Assembly: GCF_000720185.1 (NCBI RefSeq)
Contig: NZ_JOIY01000019.1
Coordinates: 61,797 to 125,796, forward strand
Reading direction: 5' to 3'
Origin: Streptomyces sp. NRRL S-340
GTDB lineage: Bacteria; Actinomycetota; Actinomycetes; Streptomycetales; Streptomycetaceae
Length of the DNA: 64,000 nt
A program made the position numbers and the translations under genes. Below the pieces are notes generated by a model, which worked only from the letters and a program-made list of their open reading frames with translations, ran no database searches and was not told where the DNA came from. Positions 35,094 through 44,263 of this stretch are shown one piece after another; positions within the stretch are counted from its first letter, which is position 1; every line of letters begins with the position of its first letter.

Positions 35094-36038
35094 ATGGCCG
35101 AGACAGGAGCCCTCACCCCTTCCCCGCCGCCCCCGGCGGGGACACCGCTGCTCCGCGCGGAGCACTTCGTGTGGCACACCGCGCGCGTACTGGAACAGCG
35201 GCTCTTCGCACACCTCTTCCTGAACGGCGACGCGGACCCCGTGGAGACCGCCCTCGACGCCTACGCCAACGACGACGGCGGCTACGGCCACGCCCTGGAG
35301 CCGGACCTGCGCGGTCCGGCCAGCCGGCCGCCGCACACCGCGCACGCCCTGCACGTCCTGGACGCCCTCGGGCGGTGCAGCGGCCGGCGTGTGGAGCGCG
35401 TGTGCCGCTACCTGACCTCCGTGTCCACCCCGGAGGGCGCGCTCCCCGCGGTCCGCCCCGGCGGGTACGACCGTCCGGCGGCCCCCTTCGTGCCGGCGCC
35501 GGCCGACCCGCCGGGCGACCTGGCGGCCACCGGTCCGGTGGTCGGCCTGCTGCACCGCAACGACGTGTGGCACGCCTGGCTGTTCCGGGCGACCGACTTC
35601 TGCTGGCAGCGGATCGAGTCCCTCGGCACCCCCCGCCCCTGCGAGGTGCAGGCGGCCGTCGCCTTCCTGGACGCCGTACCCGACCGCACACGCGCGCGGG
35701 CCGCCGCCGGCCGGCTCGGTGCCCTGGTGCGTGAGCAGCGGCTCGCGGTCCTGGACGCGGGCTGCCCCCAGGACCGGCCGGCCGCTGCGGGCCGCGCGCC
35801 GGGAGAGCACCACTTCCCGCACGACTTCGCGAGGACACCGGACTCCCTCGCGCGCGCGTGGTTCACCGACGAGGAGATGGCCCGTTCGCTCGACCTCCTC
35901 GCCGCCCGGCAGCAGGAGGACGGCGGCTGGCCGGTCACCCGGCGCCGGTCGGCTCCCGGTGCCGCCCTGGAGGCGCGGTCCATGGCGACGATCGAGGCCC
36001 TGCGCACCCTGAGAGCCCACGGTCGTGCCCTCGGCTGA
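35094..36038 (+). CDS. Conserved hypothetical protein, prenyltransferase/cyclase-like toroid fold
   Basis: A 314-residue protein with spaced motifs of the alpha/alpha-toroid type seen in terpene cyclases and prenyltransferase beta subunits: NDDGGYGHALEPDL near residue 60 and QQEDGGWPVTRR near 283. The cyclase DxDD acid motif and a zinc site are not evident, so catalytic activity is doubtful. There is no signal peptide. The ATG at 35094 lacks a strong ribosome site. It is divergent from the DUF3046 gene. Confidence 0.7.
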   Translation: MAETGALTPSPPPPAGTPLLRAEHFVWHTARVLEQRLFAHLFLNGDADPVETALDAYANDDGGYGHALEPDLRGPASRPPHTAHALHVLDALGRCSGRRVERVCRYLTSVSTPEGALPAVRPGGYDRPAAPFVPAPADPPGDLAATGPVVGLLHRNDVWHAWLFRATDFCWQRIESLGTPRPCEVQAAVAFLDAVPDRTRARAAAGRLGALVREQRLAVLDAGCPQDRPAAAGRAPGEHHFPHDFARTPDSLARAWFTDEEMARSLDLLAARQQEDGGWPVTRRRSAPGAALEARSMATIEALRTLRAHGRALG

Positions 36039-36056
36039 GGGCGTCCCCTGCCTTCC

Positions 36057-36365
36057 TCAGCCCCCCATGGCGCGCACCCCGGCGGTCACCACCACGGCAG
36101 CGGCGACGATGACCAGGAAGGGCGCCCGCAGGAACAGTGCCACGGCGGCGGCAGCCAGGCCCGCCGCCCTGGCGTCCAGGACGAGGACGCGTCCGTCGGA
36201 GAACGTCTGCTGCGCGGTGAGGGCGGCGAGCAGGGCGACGGGGAGCAGCGCGGCGAGCCGCCGCACCAGGGGCCGCTCCAGGGCTCCCGCCGGAACGAGC
36301 AGCCCGGCGAGCTTGACGGCGTAGCAGCCGAGTGCGGTCACGGCGACCGCGGTCCAGGTGTTCAC
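36057..36365 (-). CDS. azlD: AzlD-family branched-chain amino acid exporter subunit
   Basis: A 102-residue protein with three to four hydrophobic segments (WTAVAVTALGCYAVKLAGLL, LLPVALLAALTAQQ, AAGLAAAAVALFL, FLVIVAAAVVVTAGV), matching the small AzlD subunit that works with AzlC to export branched-chain amino acids or their analogues. The GTG at 36365 overlaps the end of azlC by four bases, so translation is coupled. Confidence 0.85.
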   Translation of the reverse strand: MNTWTAVAVTALGCYAVKLAGLLVPAGALERPLVRRLAALLPVALLAALTAQQTFSDGRVLVLDARAAGLAAAAVALFLRAPFLVIVAAAVVVTAGVRAMGG

Positions 36366-37165
36366 CGGTCTTCCTCCCGTACATCGCTCCGGGGCCGTAC
36401 GTCGTTCTGGGGCCGCGCATCGTTCTGTGGCCGTACGCCGCTCTGTGCGCCGCCCCTGCGGCGGCCCTCGAGGTACAGCACGGCGGGTGCGGCCAGGGCT
36501 GCCACCAGGACCGGCACGCCGGCCGGCAGGACGGGCAGCGGACCGAGCCCGAGGAGCACCGCCACGGCGGCCACCGCGCGCTCCGTCGCGGTCTTCAGCA
36601 TGGGCGCGAGCAGGGCCAGGAACACGGCGGGCCCGGCCGCGTCCAGACCCCACGCGCGGGTGTCCCCGACGGCCTCGGCTCCCAGGGCGCCGAGCAGCGT
36701 GGTGAGGTTCCACAGGACGTAGAGGGTGACCCCGGTGACGGTGAAACCGATCCGCGCGCTGCGCCGGCCGGGCTGCGCGAGGGCCACCGCGGTGGTCTCG
36801 TCGATGACCCAGTGGGCGGCGAGGGGCCGTGCCGCGCGCGGGAGGGCCAGCAACTGGGAGAGCCTCAGCCCGTAGAACGCGTTGCGGACCCCGAGGAAGA
36901 AGGCGCCCGCAGCGGCGGTGAGCGGGTTGCCCCCGGCCGCCAGCGCCCCGACGAGGGCGAACTGCGAGGCGCCGGTGAACACCAGGAGGCTGAGCACGCA
37001 GGTCTGGAGCAGGGTGAGCCCGCTGCCCGCCGAGGTCACCCCGAAGGCGAACCCGGACAGTCCTACGGCGACCCCGACCCCGAGGGCGTCCCGGACGACG
37101 GCGGAGTCCGGTTTCCCCCCGCCGGCTCCGTCCGCGCCGGCCGCCCCGCGGCGGCCGGCGCGCAT
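36362..37165 (-). CDS. azlC: AzlC-family branched-chain amino acid exporter
   Basis: A 267-residue polytopic protein with the AzlC hallmarks GLSGFAFGVTSAGSGL, FTGASQFALVGALAAGG, GVRNAFYGL and HWVIDETTAV. It is the large subunit of the AzlCD exporter. The C-terminus is a hydrophilic repeat (RPQNDARPQNDVRPRSDV). I take the ATG at 37165; a GTG at 37192 is also possible. Either start lies about 100 bases inside the 3' end of the upstream araC-type gene, an unusually long same-strand overlap. Confidence 0.85.
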   Translation of the reverse strand: MRAGRRGAAGADGAGGGKPDSAVVRDALGVGVAVGLSGFAFGVTSAGSGLTLLQTCVLSLLVFTGASQFALVGALAAGGNPLTAAAGAFFLGVRNAFYGLRLSQLLALPRAARPLAAHWVIDETTAVALAQPGRRSARIGFTVTGVTLYVLWNLTTLLGALGAEAVGDTRAWGLDAAGPAVFLALLAPMLKTATERAVAAVAVLLGLGPLPVLPAGVPVLVAALAAPAVLYLEGRRRGGAQSGVRPQNDARPQNDVRPRSDVREEDR

Positions 37166-38058
37166 GTCTGCGCAAGCTGTCTCTTCTGCCACGCACCGGA
37201 CGGTAGGAGAAGGCGCGACCGCGCGTCTTGTACGTTCTTGCGCTCGCGCTGGTAGGCACCCGGGGGGACGCCGACGATCCGGGAGAAGTGCCGGCTGAGG
37301 TGGGACTGGTCGGTGAAGCCGACGGCCGCGGCGACGTCGGCCGGCGCGGTGCCCGCCTGAAGCAGCCGCAGCGCCCGGCGCACCCGGGCGTCGGTCAGCC
37401 AGGTGTGCGGCGGCATCCCGTAGGCGTCCCGGAAGGCCCGCAGCAGGGCGAAGGGGCTCGCCCCCAGCTCCGCCGCCAGGGCTTCCAGCGTCGGCGGCCG
37501 GGTCATCCGCTCCTCCAGGACGGCACGCGCGCGTGCCGCGATGCCGTGCCCCGCCGTGCGGACCTGGCGCTGGGGCAGGGTGCCGCCGTTCAGACGCAGC
37601 AGCCGGGTCACGGCGACCCGCAGCAGCGTGTCGGCGGCGAGCGCGTTCCCCTCGTCCGCCGCGCGCAGCACCTGGTGCACCAGGTGGGCGGCGTAGGGGT
37701 CGTCGAGCACCGGGTTCACGAAACTCGGTGTGCCGCGGAGCGTGGTGGTCTCCGCGGCGATCTCGGCCACCAAGCCGGGCGCCGGGTACACCGCGCCGTA
37801 GCGCCATCCCTCGGGCACGCCCGCGCGGCCCGTGTGCGGTGTGTCCGGATTGACGAGCGCGAGGGCGCCCGTCCCGGCGTACTGGTCGGCCCCGCGGTGG
37901 TGGAACACCTCGACGCCCTCGGCGATGGCGGCGATCACGAAGTGCTCGTGGGTGTGCCGTACGAACTCCTTGCGGACGTAGCGGGCACGGAGCAGATCGA
38001 CACCCGGCAGTTCCTCGTACTGCCAGTGCCGGGCCCGTTCCTCGCTGCGTTCCGCCAC
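37063..38058 (-). CDS. AraC-family transcriptional regulator
   Basis: A 331-residue regulator with an N-terminal cupin-like AraC sensing domain (about 10-150, including RHTHEHFVIAAIAEGVE and LVNPDTPHTG) and a C-terminal double helix-turn-helix (LEALAAELGASPFALLRAF ... VGFTDQSHLSRHFSRIVG ... PPGAY). The last 40 residues are a Ser/Pro/Gly extension that overlaps azlC and is unlikely to matter for DNA binding. The GTG at 38058 matches the family N-terminus. Cotranscription with azlCD suggests it controls amino-acid export; the ligand is unknown. Confidence 0.82.
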   Translation of the reverse strand: MAERSEERARHWQYEELPGVDLLRARYVRKEFVRHTHEHFVIAAIAEGVEVFHHRGADQYAGTGALALVNPDTPHTGRAGVPEGWRYGAVYPAPGLVAEIAAETTTLRGTPSFVNPVLDDPYAAHLVHQVLRAADEGNALAADTLLRVAVTRLLRLNGGTLPQRQVRTAGHGIAARARAVLEERMTRPPTLEALAAELGASPFALLRAFRDAYGMPPHTWLTDARVRRALRLLQAGTAPADVAAAVGFTDQSHLSRHFSRIVGVPPGAYQRERKNVQDARSRLLLPSGAWQKRQLAQTCAPAAAGRPARTEPAGGNRTPPSSGTPSGSGSP

Positions 38059-38167
38059 ACGTCGATTCTCCGTCGCCGCCGGCTCCGATGCGTCCCGCGC
38101 ACCTCTCAGGGCGTGGCAAATGCCCAGGTCAGCCCGCATTGTCAGTGGCCGGGTGCAGGATGGACGC

Positions 38168-41100
38168 ATGGTCAGCGACGCACACCGAGCCCTCGACGGC
38201 TTCTCCCCCGCGACCCGCGGCTGGTTCACGGGGGCGTTCTCCGCGCCCACCGCGGCCCAGGCCGGCGCGTGGCAGGCCATCGGCGCGGGCTCGGACGTCC
38301 TGGTGGTCGCCCCGACCGGTTCCGGCAAGACGCTGGCCGCGTTCCTCGCCGCCCTCGACCAGCTCGCCTCCGCCCCGCCCCCCGCCGATCCGAAGAAGCG
38401 CTGCCGGGTCCTGTACGTCTCCCCGCTCAAGGCCCTCGCCGTCGACGTGGAGCGCAACCTGCGCAGCCCGCTCACCGGCATCCGCCAGGAATCCGTCCGC
38501 CTGGGGCTGCCCGAGCCGGAGGTGAAGGTCGGCATCCGCTCGGGCGACACCCCGGCCGCCGAGCGCCGCGCCCTGGCCACCCGTCCCCCGGACATCCTGA
38601 TCACCACCCCCGAGTCCCTGTTCCTGATGCTCACCTCGGCCACCCGCGACGCGCTGACCGGCGTCGAGACGGTGATCCTGGACGAGGTGCACGCGGTGGC
38701 CGGCACCAAGCGCGGCGCCCATCTCGCGCTGTCCCTGGAGCGCCTGGACGAGCTGCTGCCGGCACCGGCCCGCCGCATCGGACTCTCCGCGACCGTCCGC
38801 CCGGTCGACGAGATCGCCCGTTATCTGTCGCCCCGCCGCAAGGTGGAGATCGTCCAGCCCGCCTCCGGCAAGGAGTTCGACCTCTCGGTCGTCGTCCCCG
38901 TGGAGGACCTCGGCGAGCTGGGCGCCTCCCGGGCCGCCGACGGTGACGAGGGCGCGGAGCGGCCGTCGATCTGGCCGCACGTGGAGGAGCGGATCACCGA
39001 CCTGGTCCAGGCGCACCGCTCGACGATCGTCTTCGCCAACTCCCGCCGACTCGCCGAACGCCTGTGCAACCGGCTCAACGAGATCGCCTACGAGCGGGCC
39101 ACCGGGCAGCCGCTGGACGAGCACCACTCCCCGGCCGAGCTGATGGGCGGCTCCGGCGCGGCGCACGGCGCGCCGGCGGTCATCGCCCGCGCGCACCACG
39201 GATCGGTCTCCAAGGAGCAGCGCGCCCTGGTCGAGGAGGACCTGAAGGCGGGCCGTCTCCCGGCGGTGGTCGCCACCTCCAGCCTGGAGCTGGGCATCGA
39301 CATGGGTGCCGTGGACCTCGTCGTCCAGGTCGAGTCACCGCCGTCCGTGGCCTCCGGCCTGCAGCGCGTCGGCCGCGCGGGACACCAGGTCGGCGCCGTC
39401 TCCACCGGTGTGGTCTTCCCGAAGTACCGCGGTGACCTGGTCCAGGCCGCGGTCGTCACCGAGCGGATGCGTTCCGGTGCCATCGAATCCCTGAGAGTGC
39501 CCGCCAATCCGCTGGACGTCCTCGCCCAGCAGCTCGTCGCGATGACGGCCCTGGACACCTGGCAGGTCGACGACCTGCTCGCCCTGGTGCGCCGGGCGGC
39601 GCCGTTCGCCTCGCTGCCGGAGTCTGCTTTCACCGCCGTGCTCGACATGCTCGCCGGCCGCTACCCCTCGGACGCGTTCGCGGAGCTGCGCCCGCGCGTG
39701 GTGTGGGACCGCGTGGCGGGCACGGTCACCGGCCGTCCCGGTGCCCAGCGCCTCGCCGTCACCTCCGGGGGCACGATCCCCGACCGCGGCCTGTTCGGGG
39801 TCTTCCTCGCCGGTTCCGACCCCAAGAAGGGCGGCGGCCGGGTCGGCGAGCTGGACGAGGAGATGGTGTACGAGTCCCGGGTGGGCGACGTGTTCACCCT
39901 GGGCACGAGTTCCTGGCGCATCGAGGACATCACCCGCGACCGGGTCCTGGTCTCCCCCGCCCCCGGGGTGCCCGGCCGGCTGCCCTTCTGGAAGGGCGAC
40001 CAACTGGGCCGCCCGCTGGAGCTGGGCCGCGCGGTGGGGGCGTTCCTGCGCGAGGTCGGCGCCCTGTCCGACGAGGACGCGCGGCTGCGGCTCCTCGCGG
40101 CGGGCCTGGACGCATGGGCCGCGGACAACGTGCTGTCCTACCTGGCCGAGCAGCGCGAGGCCTGCGGTCATGTGCCGGACGACCGGACGATCGTCGTGGA
40201 GCGCTTCCGCGACGAACTGGGCGACTGGCGGGTCGTCGTCCACTCGCCCTTCGGTGCCCAGGTGCACGCACCCTGGGCACTGGCCCTGGGCGCCCGCCTG
40301 TCCGAGCGGTACGGCATGGACGCGCAGGTCATGCACGCGGACGACGGGATCGTGCTGCGCCTGCCCGACGCCGACCTCATGGGACTGGACCTGCTCGACG
40401 CGCAGCCCGTGAAGACCGGTGCGGAGTACGACGCCGAGCAGGCCCCGGTCGGTGCCGCGGACGTCGCCTTCGACAAGGGCGAGGTCGACCGGATCGTCAC
40501 CGACCAGGTCGGCGGCTCGGCGCTGTTCGCCTCCCGCTTCCGCGAGTGCGCCGCCCGCGCGCTGCTGCTGCCGCGCCGCAACCCCGGCAAGCGCACCCCG
40601 CTGTGGCAGCAGCGCCAGCGGGCCGCCCAGCTGCTGCAGGTGGCGAGCGAGTTCGGCTCGTTCCCGATCGTCCTGGAAGCGGTGCGCGAGTGCCTGCAGG
40701 ACGTCTTCGACGTCCCGGGCCTGGTCGAGCTGATGGGAGACCTCGAGTCCCGCAAGGTCCGCCTCGTCGAGGTGACCACCCCCGAGCCGTCCCCCTTCGC
40801 CCGCTCGCTGCTCTTCGGTTACGTCGCCCAGTTCCTGTACGAGGGCGACTCGCCGCTGGCCGAGCGCCGCGCCGCCGCGCTCTCCCTGGACTCCCGGCTG
40901 CTGGCCGAACTGCTGGGCCAGGCGGAGCTGCGGGAACTGCTCGACGCCGATGTACTGACGGAGCTGGAGCGCGAGCTGCAGTGGCTGACCGAGGACCGCC
41001 GGGTCAAGGACGTCGAAGGGGTCGCGGACGTCCTGCGACTGCTCGGACCGCTCACCGATGCGGAGCTGGCCGAGCGCGGTGCGGAGCCCGGCTGGGCCGA

Positions 41101-43144
41101 GGAACTGGCCGGCCGGCGCCGCGCCATCCGGGTCAGGATCGCGGGCGCCGACCACTGGGCCGCCGTCGAGGACGCCGGCCGCCTGCGCGACGCCCTGGGC
41201 ACCGCCCTGCCGGTCGGCGTCCCGGAGGCGTTCACCGAACCGGTCAAGGATCCCCTGGGCGACCTCCTCGCCCGTTACGCCCGCACGCACGGCCCGTTCA
41301 CGTCGGCGGCCGCGGCGGCCCGTCTCGGCCTGGGCGCGGCGGTCACCGAGGGCGCCTTGCAGCGGCTGGCCGCCGGGGGCCGGGTGGTGCAGGGCGAGTT
41401 CCACCCGGCGGGCATCGGCCAGGAGTGGTGCGACGCCTCCGTACTGCGCCGGCTGCGGCGCCGCTCGCTGGCCGCGCTGCGGCACGAACTGGAGCCGGTC
41501 CCGCCGGCCGCGCTCGCGCAGTTCCTGCCGCAGTGGCAGCACATCGGCAAGGGACACGGGCTGCGCGGCGTCGACGGACTGGTACGGGCCGTCGAGCAGG
41601 TGCAGGGGGCGTCCGTACCGGCGTCCGCGCTGGAGAAGCTCGTCCTGCCCTCCCGGGTGGCCGGCTACACGCCGTCCATGCTCGACGAACTCACCGCGGC
41701 CGGTGAGGTGGTGTGGGCGGGTGCGGGCGCGCTGCCCGGCAAGGACGGCTGGGTCGCGCTCTACCTCGCGGACGCGGCCCCGCTGCTCCTGCCGCCGCCG
41801 CACCCGCTGGAGCCGACCGCGCTGCACAGGTCCGTCCTCGACGCCCTCTCCGGCGGCTACGGCCTGTTCTTCCGCCAGATCGCCGACCAGGTCCGGGCGA
41901 CCACCCACCCCGAGGCCACCGACCCCGAACTGGCCGACGCGCTGTGGGACCTCGCCTGGTCCGGACGGCTCACCAACGACACCCTCGCCCCGATGCGTGC
42001 CCTGCTCGGCTCGGGCCGCACCGCCGGGTCCACGGCCCACCGCGCCAAACGCTCCGTCCCGCGCGGACGGTACGGCTCCCTGACGGCCGCGGCCCGCCCC
42101 GTCTCGCGCGGCGGTCCGCCGACCGTCGCCGGCCGCTGGTCCCTGCTGCCGGTGCGCGAGGACGACCCGACCGTCCGCGGCCACGCCCTGGCCCGCACGC
42201 TGCTCGACCGGCACGGTGTGGTCACCCGGGGAGCGGTGGCCGCGGAGGGCGTCGAGGGCGGTTTCTCCGCCGTGTACCGGATCCTTTCCGCTTTCGAGGA
42301 CAGCGGTCAGGCCCGCCGTGGGTACGTCGTGGAAGGGCTGGGCGCCGCACAGTTCGCGATGGACGGCGCCGTCGACCGTCTCCGTGCCGTGGCGAACGCC
42401 CTGGAGCGGCGCGGGGGCCTGCCCGGTCCTGGGTTCGACACCGGTGGCCCGGACGGCTTCGGCCCGCCCTCTGCCGGACGGGCCGGGCACGGCCCGGTGC
42501 CCGACGCCGGGTCTTTTCCCTACGACGGCTTCGGCACGGCGGGTCCGGGCGCGGACCTGGACCGGTCGGACGGAAACCCGGAGCCGGACCGGCCGGCAAC
42601 CGGTCGCCTCTCCCCCGGGGACCATCTCTCGCCCTCGGACCTCGCCGATCCGGGCAGCGGCGGGCCCAGAGGCGGCGGGCACTCCTTCGCGTACGGCACG
42701 GGCCCCGGCAGCCGGCGAGGCGGTGGCCATGACGTCCCCGCCGGCTCCCGGGCGGTCGTGCTCGCGGCGGCCGATCCCGCGAACGCCTACGGTGCCGCCC
42801 TGGCGTGGCCCGAGCCGCCGACCGGCGCCGGACACAAGCCGGGGCGCAAGGCCGGTTCCCTGGTGGTCCTCGTGGACGGCGAGCTGACGCTCTACATGGA
42901 GCGCGGCGGCAAGACCCTGCTGGCCTGGCCCGCCGGTCCCGCCGCCGAGCCGTCCGCGGCCACCGGCGATCCCCGTCTGGCGGAGGCCGCCGAAGGCCTG
43001 GCCGCGGCAGCCCGGGCGGGTTCCCTGGGCACCGTCACGGTGGAGCGGATCAACGGCGTCTCCGCACTGACCTCTCCCCTGGGCACCCTGCTGGAAGGAG
43101 CGGGTTTCATCGCGACCCCGCGCGGACTGCGTCTGCGCGCATGA
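38168..43144 (+). CDS. lhr: Lhr-type ATP-dependent helicase (large helicase-related protein)
   Basis: A 1658-residue superfamily 2 helicase with full Lhr architecture. The core has Walker A APTGSGKT (48-55), DEVH (172-175), LSATVRP, TSSLELGIDMG and QRVGRAGHQ, then the winged-helix and Lhr-core domain, followed by the long C-terminal tetramerising region. Mycobacterial Lhr is a 3'-5' translocase on single-stranded DNA and is DNA-damage inducible. A Gly/Pro/Asp-rich disordered insertion (about residues 1415-1525) interrupts the C-terminal part. AGGATGG precedes the ATG. The next gene downstream is a Nei-type glycosylase, a common partnership. Confidence 0.93.
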   Translation: MVSDAHRALDGFSPATRGWFTGAFSAPTAAQAGAWQAIGAGSDVLVVAPTGSGKTLAAFLAALDQLASAPPPADPKKRCRVLYVSPLKALAVDVERNLRSPLTGIRQESVRLGLPEPEVKVGIRSGDTPAAERRALATRPPDILITTPESLFLMLTSATRDALTGVETVILDEVHAVAGTKRGAHLALSLERLDELLPAPARRIGLSATVRPVDEIARYLSPRRKVEIVQPASGKEFDLSVVVPVEDLGELGASRAADGDEGAERPSIWPHVEERITDLVQAHRSTIVFANSRRLAERLCNRLNEIAYERATGQPLDEHHSPAELMGGSGAAHGAPAVIARAHHGSVSKEQRALVEEDLKAGRLPAVVATSSLELGIDMGAVDLVVQVESPPSVASGLQRVGRAGHQVGAVSTGVVFPKYRGDLVQAAVVTERMRSGAIESLRVPANPLDVLAQQLVAMTALDTWQVDDLLALVRRAAPFASLPESAFTAVLDMLAGRYPSDAFAELRPRVVWDRVAGTVTGRPGAQRLAVTSGGTIPDRGLFGVFLAGSDPKKGGGRVGELDEEMVYESRVGDVFTLGTSSWRIEDITRDRVLVSPAPGVPGRLPFWKGDQLGRPLELGRAVGAFLREVGALSDEDARLRLLAAGLDAWAADNVLSYLAEQREACGHVPDDRTIVVERFRDELGDWRVVVHSPFGAQVHAPWALALGARLSERYGMDAQVMHADDGIVLRLPDADLMGLDLLDAQPVKTGAEYDAEQAPVGAADVAFDKGEVDRIVTDQVGGSALFASRFRECAARALLLPRRNPGKRTPLWQQRQRAAQLLQVASEFGSFPIVLEAVRECLQDVFDVPGLVELMGDLESRKVRLVEVTTPEPSPFARSLLFGYVAQFLYEGDSPLAERRAAALSLDSRLLAELLGQAELRELLDADVLTELERELQWLTEDRRVKDVEGVADVLRLLGPLTDAELAERGAEPGWAEELAGRRRAIRVRIAGADHWAAVEDAGRLRDALGTALPVGVPEAFTEPVKDPLGDLLARYARTHGPFTSAAAAARLGLGAAVTEGALQRLAAGGRVVQGEFHPAGIGQEWCDASVLRRLRRRSLAALRHELEPVPPAALAQFLPQWQHIGKGHGLRGVDGLVRAVEQVQGASVPASALEKLVLPSRVAGYTPSMLDELTAAGEVVWAGAGALPGKDGWVALYLADAAPLLLPPPHPLEPTALHRSVLDALSGGYGLFFRQIADQVRATTHPEATDPELADALWDLAWSGRLTNDTLAPMRALLGSGRTAGSTAHRAKRSVPRGRYGSLTAAARPVSRGGPPTVAGRWSLLPVREDDPTVRGHALARTLLDRHGVVTRGAVAAEGVEGGFSAVYRILSAFEDSGQARRGYVVEGLGAAQFAMDGAVDRLRAVANALERRGGLPGPGFDTGGPDGFGPPSAGRAGHGPVPDAGSFPYDGFGTAGPGADLDRSDGNPEPDRPATGRLSPGDHLSPSDLADPGSGGPRGGGHSFAYGTGPGSRRGGGHDVPAGSRAVVLAAADPANAYGAALAWPEPPTGAGHKPGRKAGSLVVLVDGELTLYMERGGKTLLAWPAGPAAEPSAATGDPRLAEAAEGLAAAARAGSLGTVTVERINGVSALTSPLGTLLEGAGFIATPRGLRLRA

Positions 43145-43368
43145 CCGGAACCGGACGGCCGCACCGCACGACCGGCCGGCACCCGACGCCCGGCACCCAC
43201 GCCGGGCGCCGCGGTGCCGCACCGCCGGGCCGTGGCTCCCGGCAGCGACCGGACGACCGCAGATCCCACGGGGCCGGGCGTACGCCCACAGCCGGAACGC
43301 CGCACCGCCCGCCGCAGCCGCAGCCGCAGCCGCAGCCGGAAGGCTCACCCCCGTGTCACCCTTGACGC
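43145..43368. other. lhr-nei spacer with GCCGCA hexanucleotide repeat
   Basis: A 224-base spacer without a gene. It contains a short tandem run of GCCGCA (43311-43338, about 4.7 copies) close to the nei start, a likely slippage-prone site. Confidence 0.7.
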
Positions 43369-44235
43369 ATGCCCGAGGGTGACACGGTCTGGCAGGCCGC
43401 GAGGCGGTTGCACGACGCGCTCGCGGGCAAGGTGCTGACCCGCAGCGACTTCCGGGTGCCGAAGTACGCCACGACCGACCTGGCCGGACGGACCGTGCTG
43501 GACACCGTCTCACGGGGCAAACACCTGCTCACCCGCTTCGAGGGCGGCCTCACCCTGCACTCGCACCTGCGGATGGAGGGTGCCTGGAAGGTCTACGGCA
43601 GCGGCGAACGCTGGAAGGGCGGCCCCGCACACCAGATCCGGGCCGTCCTCACCACCGCCGACCGCGCCGCCGTCGGCTACCGCCTCCCCGTACTGGAACT
43701 GCTGCGCAGCACCGAGGAGGAGCGGGCCGTCGGCCACCTCGGCCCGGACCTCCTCGGCCCCGACTGGGATCCGGACCTGGCCCTGGCCAACCTCCTCGCC
43801 GACCCCTCCCGGGAACTGGGCGAGGCCCTGCTCGACCAGCGCAACCTCGCCGGAATCGGCAACGTCTACAAGAGCGAGCTGTGCTTCCTGCTCGGCGTGA
43901 CCCCGTGGCTGCCCGTCGGCGCCCTGCCCGCCGACCGCGCGGCGCGGCTGCCTGCCCTGGCCCAGCGTCTCCTGGAGGCCAACCGCGACCGCCTGGTCCG
44001 CCGGACCACGGGCCTGCGCGGTCAGCGCGGCCAGAGCCAGGACCTGTTCGTCTACGGCCGTGCTCCCCGCCCCTGCCTGCGCTGCGGAACCTCCGTCCGC
44101 GTCGCCGACCAGGGCGACGGCTCCCAGGAGCGCCCCACCTACTGGTGCCCGGCCTGCCAGACGGGTCCGGCCCCGCCGCCGGGTTCGCCGCAGAAGTGGC
44201 GGGACCGTTACTCGCATCCCCGTCCGTACCGCTGA
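43369..44235 (+). CDS. nei: Fpg/Nei-family DNA glycosylase (endonuclease VIII-like)
   Basis: A 288-residue bifunctional glycosylase/AP lyase. The N-terminus PEGDTVWQAARRLH has the catalytic Pro2 and Glu3 with the Nei-type start. Lys51 in SRGKHLL is the conserved beta-hairpin lysine. The helix-two-turn-helix segment LLDQRNLAGIGNVYKSELCF is present, and a C-terminal zinc finger (CLRCGTSV ... YWCPACQ) is complete. It removes oxidised bases and nicks the strand. The ATG lacks a good ribosome site but the N-terminal Pro fixes the start. It follows lhr on the same strand. Confidence 0.93.
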   Translation: MPEGDTVWQAARRLHDALAGKVLTRSDFRVPKYATTDLAGRTVLDTVSRGKHLLTRFEGGLTLHSHLRMEGAWKVYGSGERWKGGPAHQIRAVLTTADRAAVGYRLPVLELLRSTEEERAVGHLGPDLLGPDWDPDLALANLLADPSRELGEALLDQRNLAGIGNVYKSELCFLLGVTPWLPVGALPADRAARLPALAQRLLEANRDRLVRRTTGLRGQRGQSQDLFVYGRAPRPCLRCGTSVRVADQGDGSQERPTYWCPACQTGPAPPPGSPQKWRDRYSHPRPYR

Positions 44236-44263
44236 CATCGCCGCCCGTACCGCTGACGTCGCG

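Noticed and set aside
39335..43513. A 1392-residue open frame on the minus strand opposite lhr
   Set aside because: Its reading is the complement of a clearly conserved helicase; composition is Gly/Arg/His-rich without domains. A GC-driven shadow.
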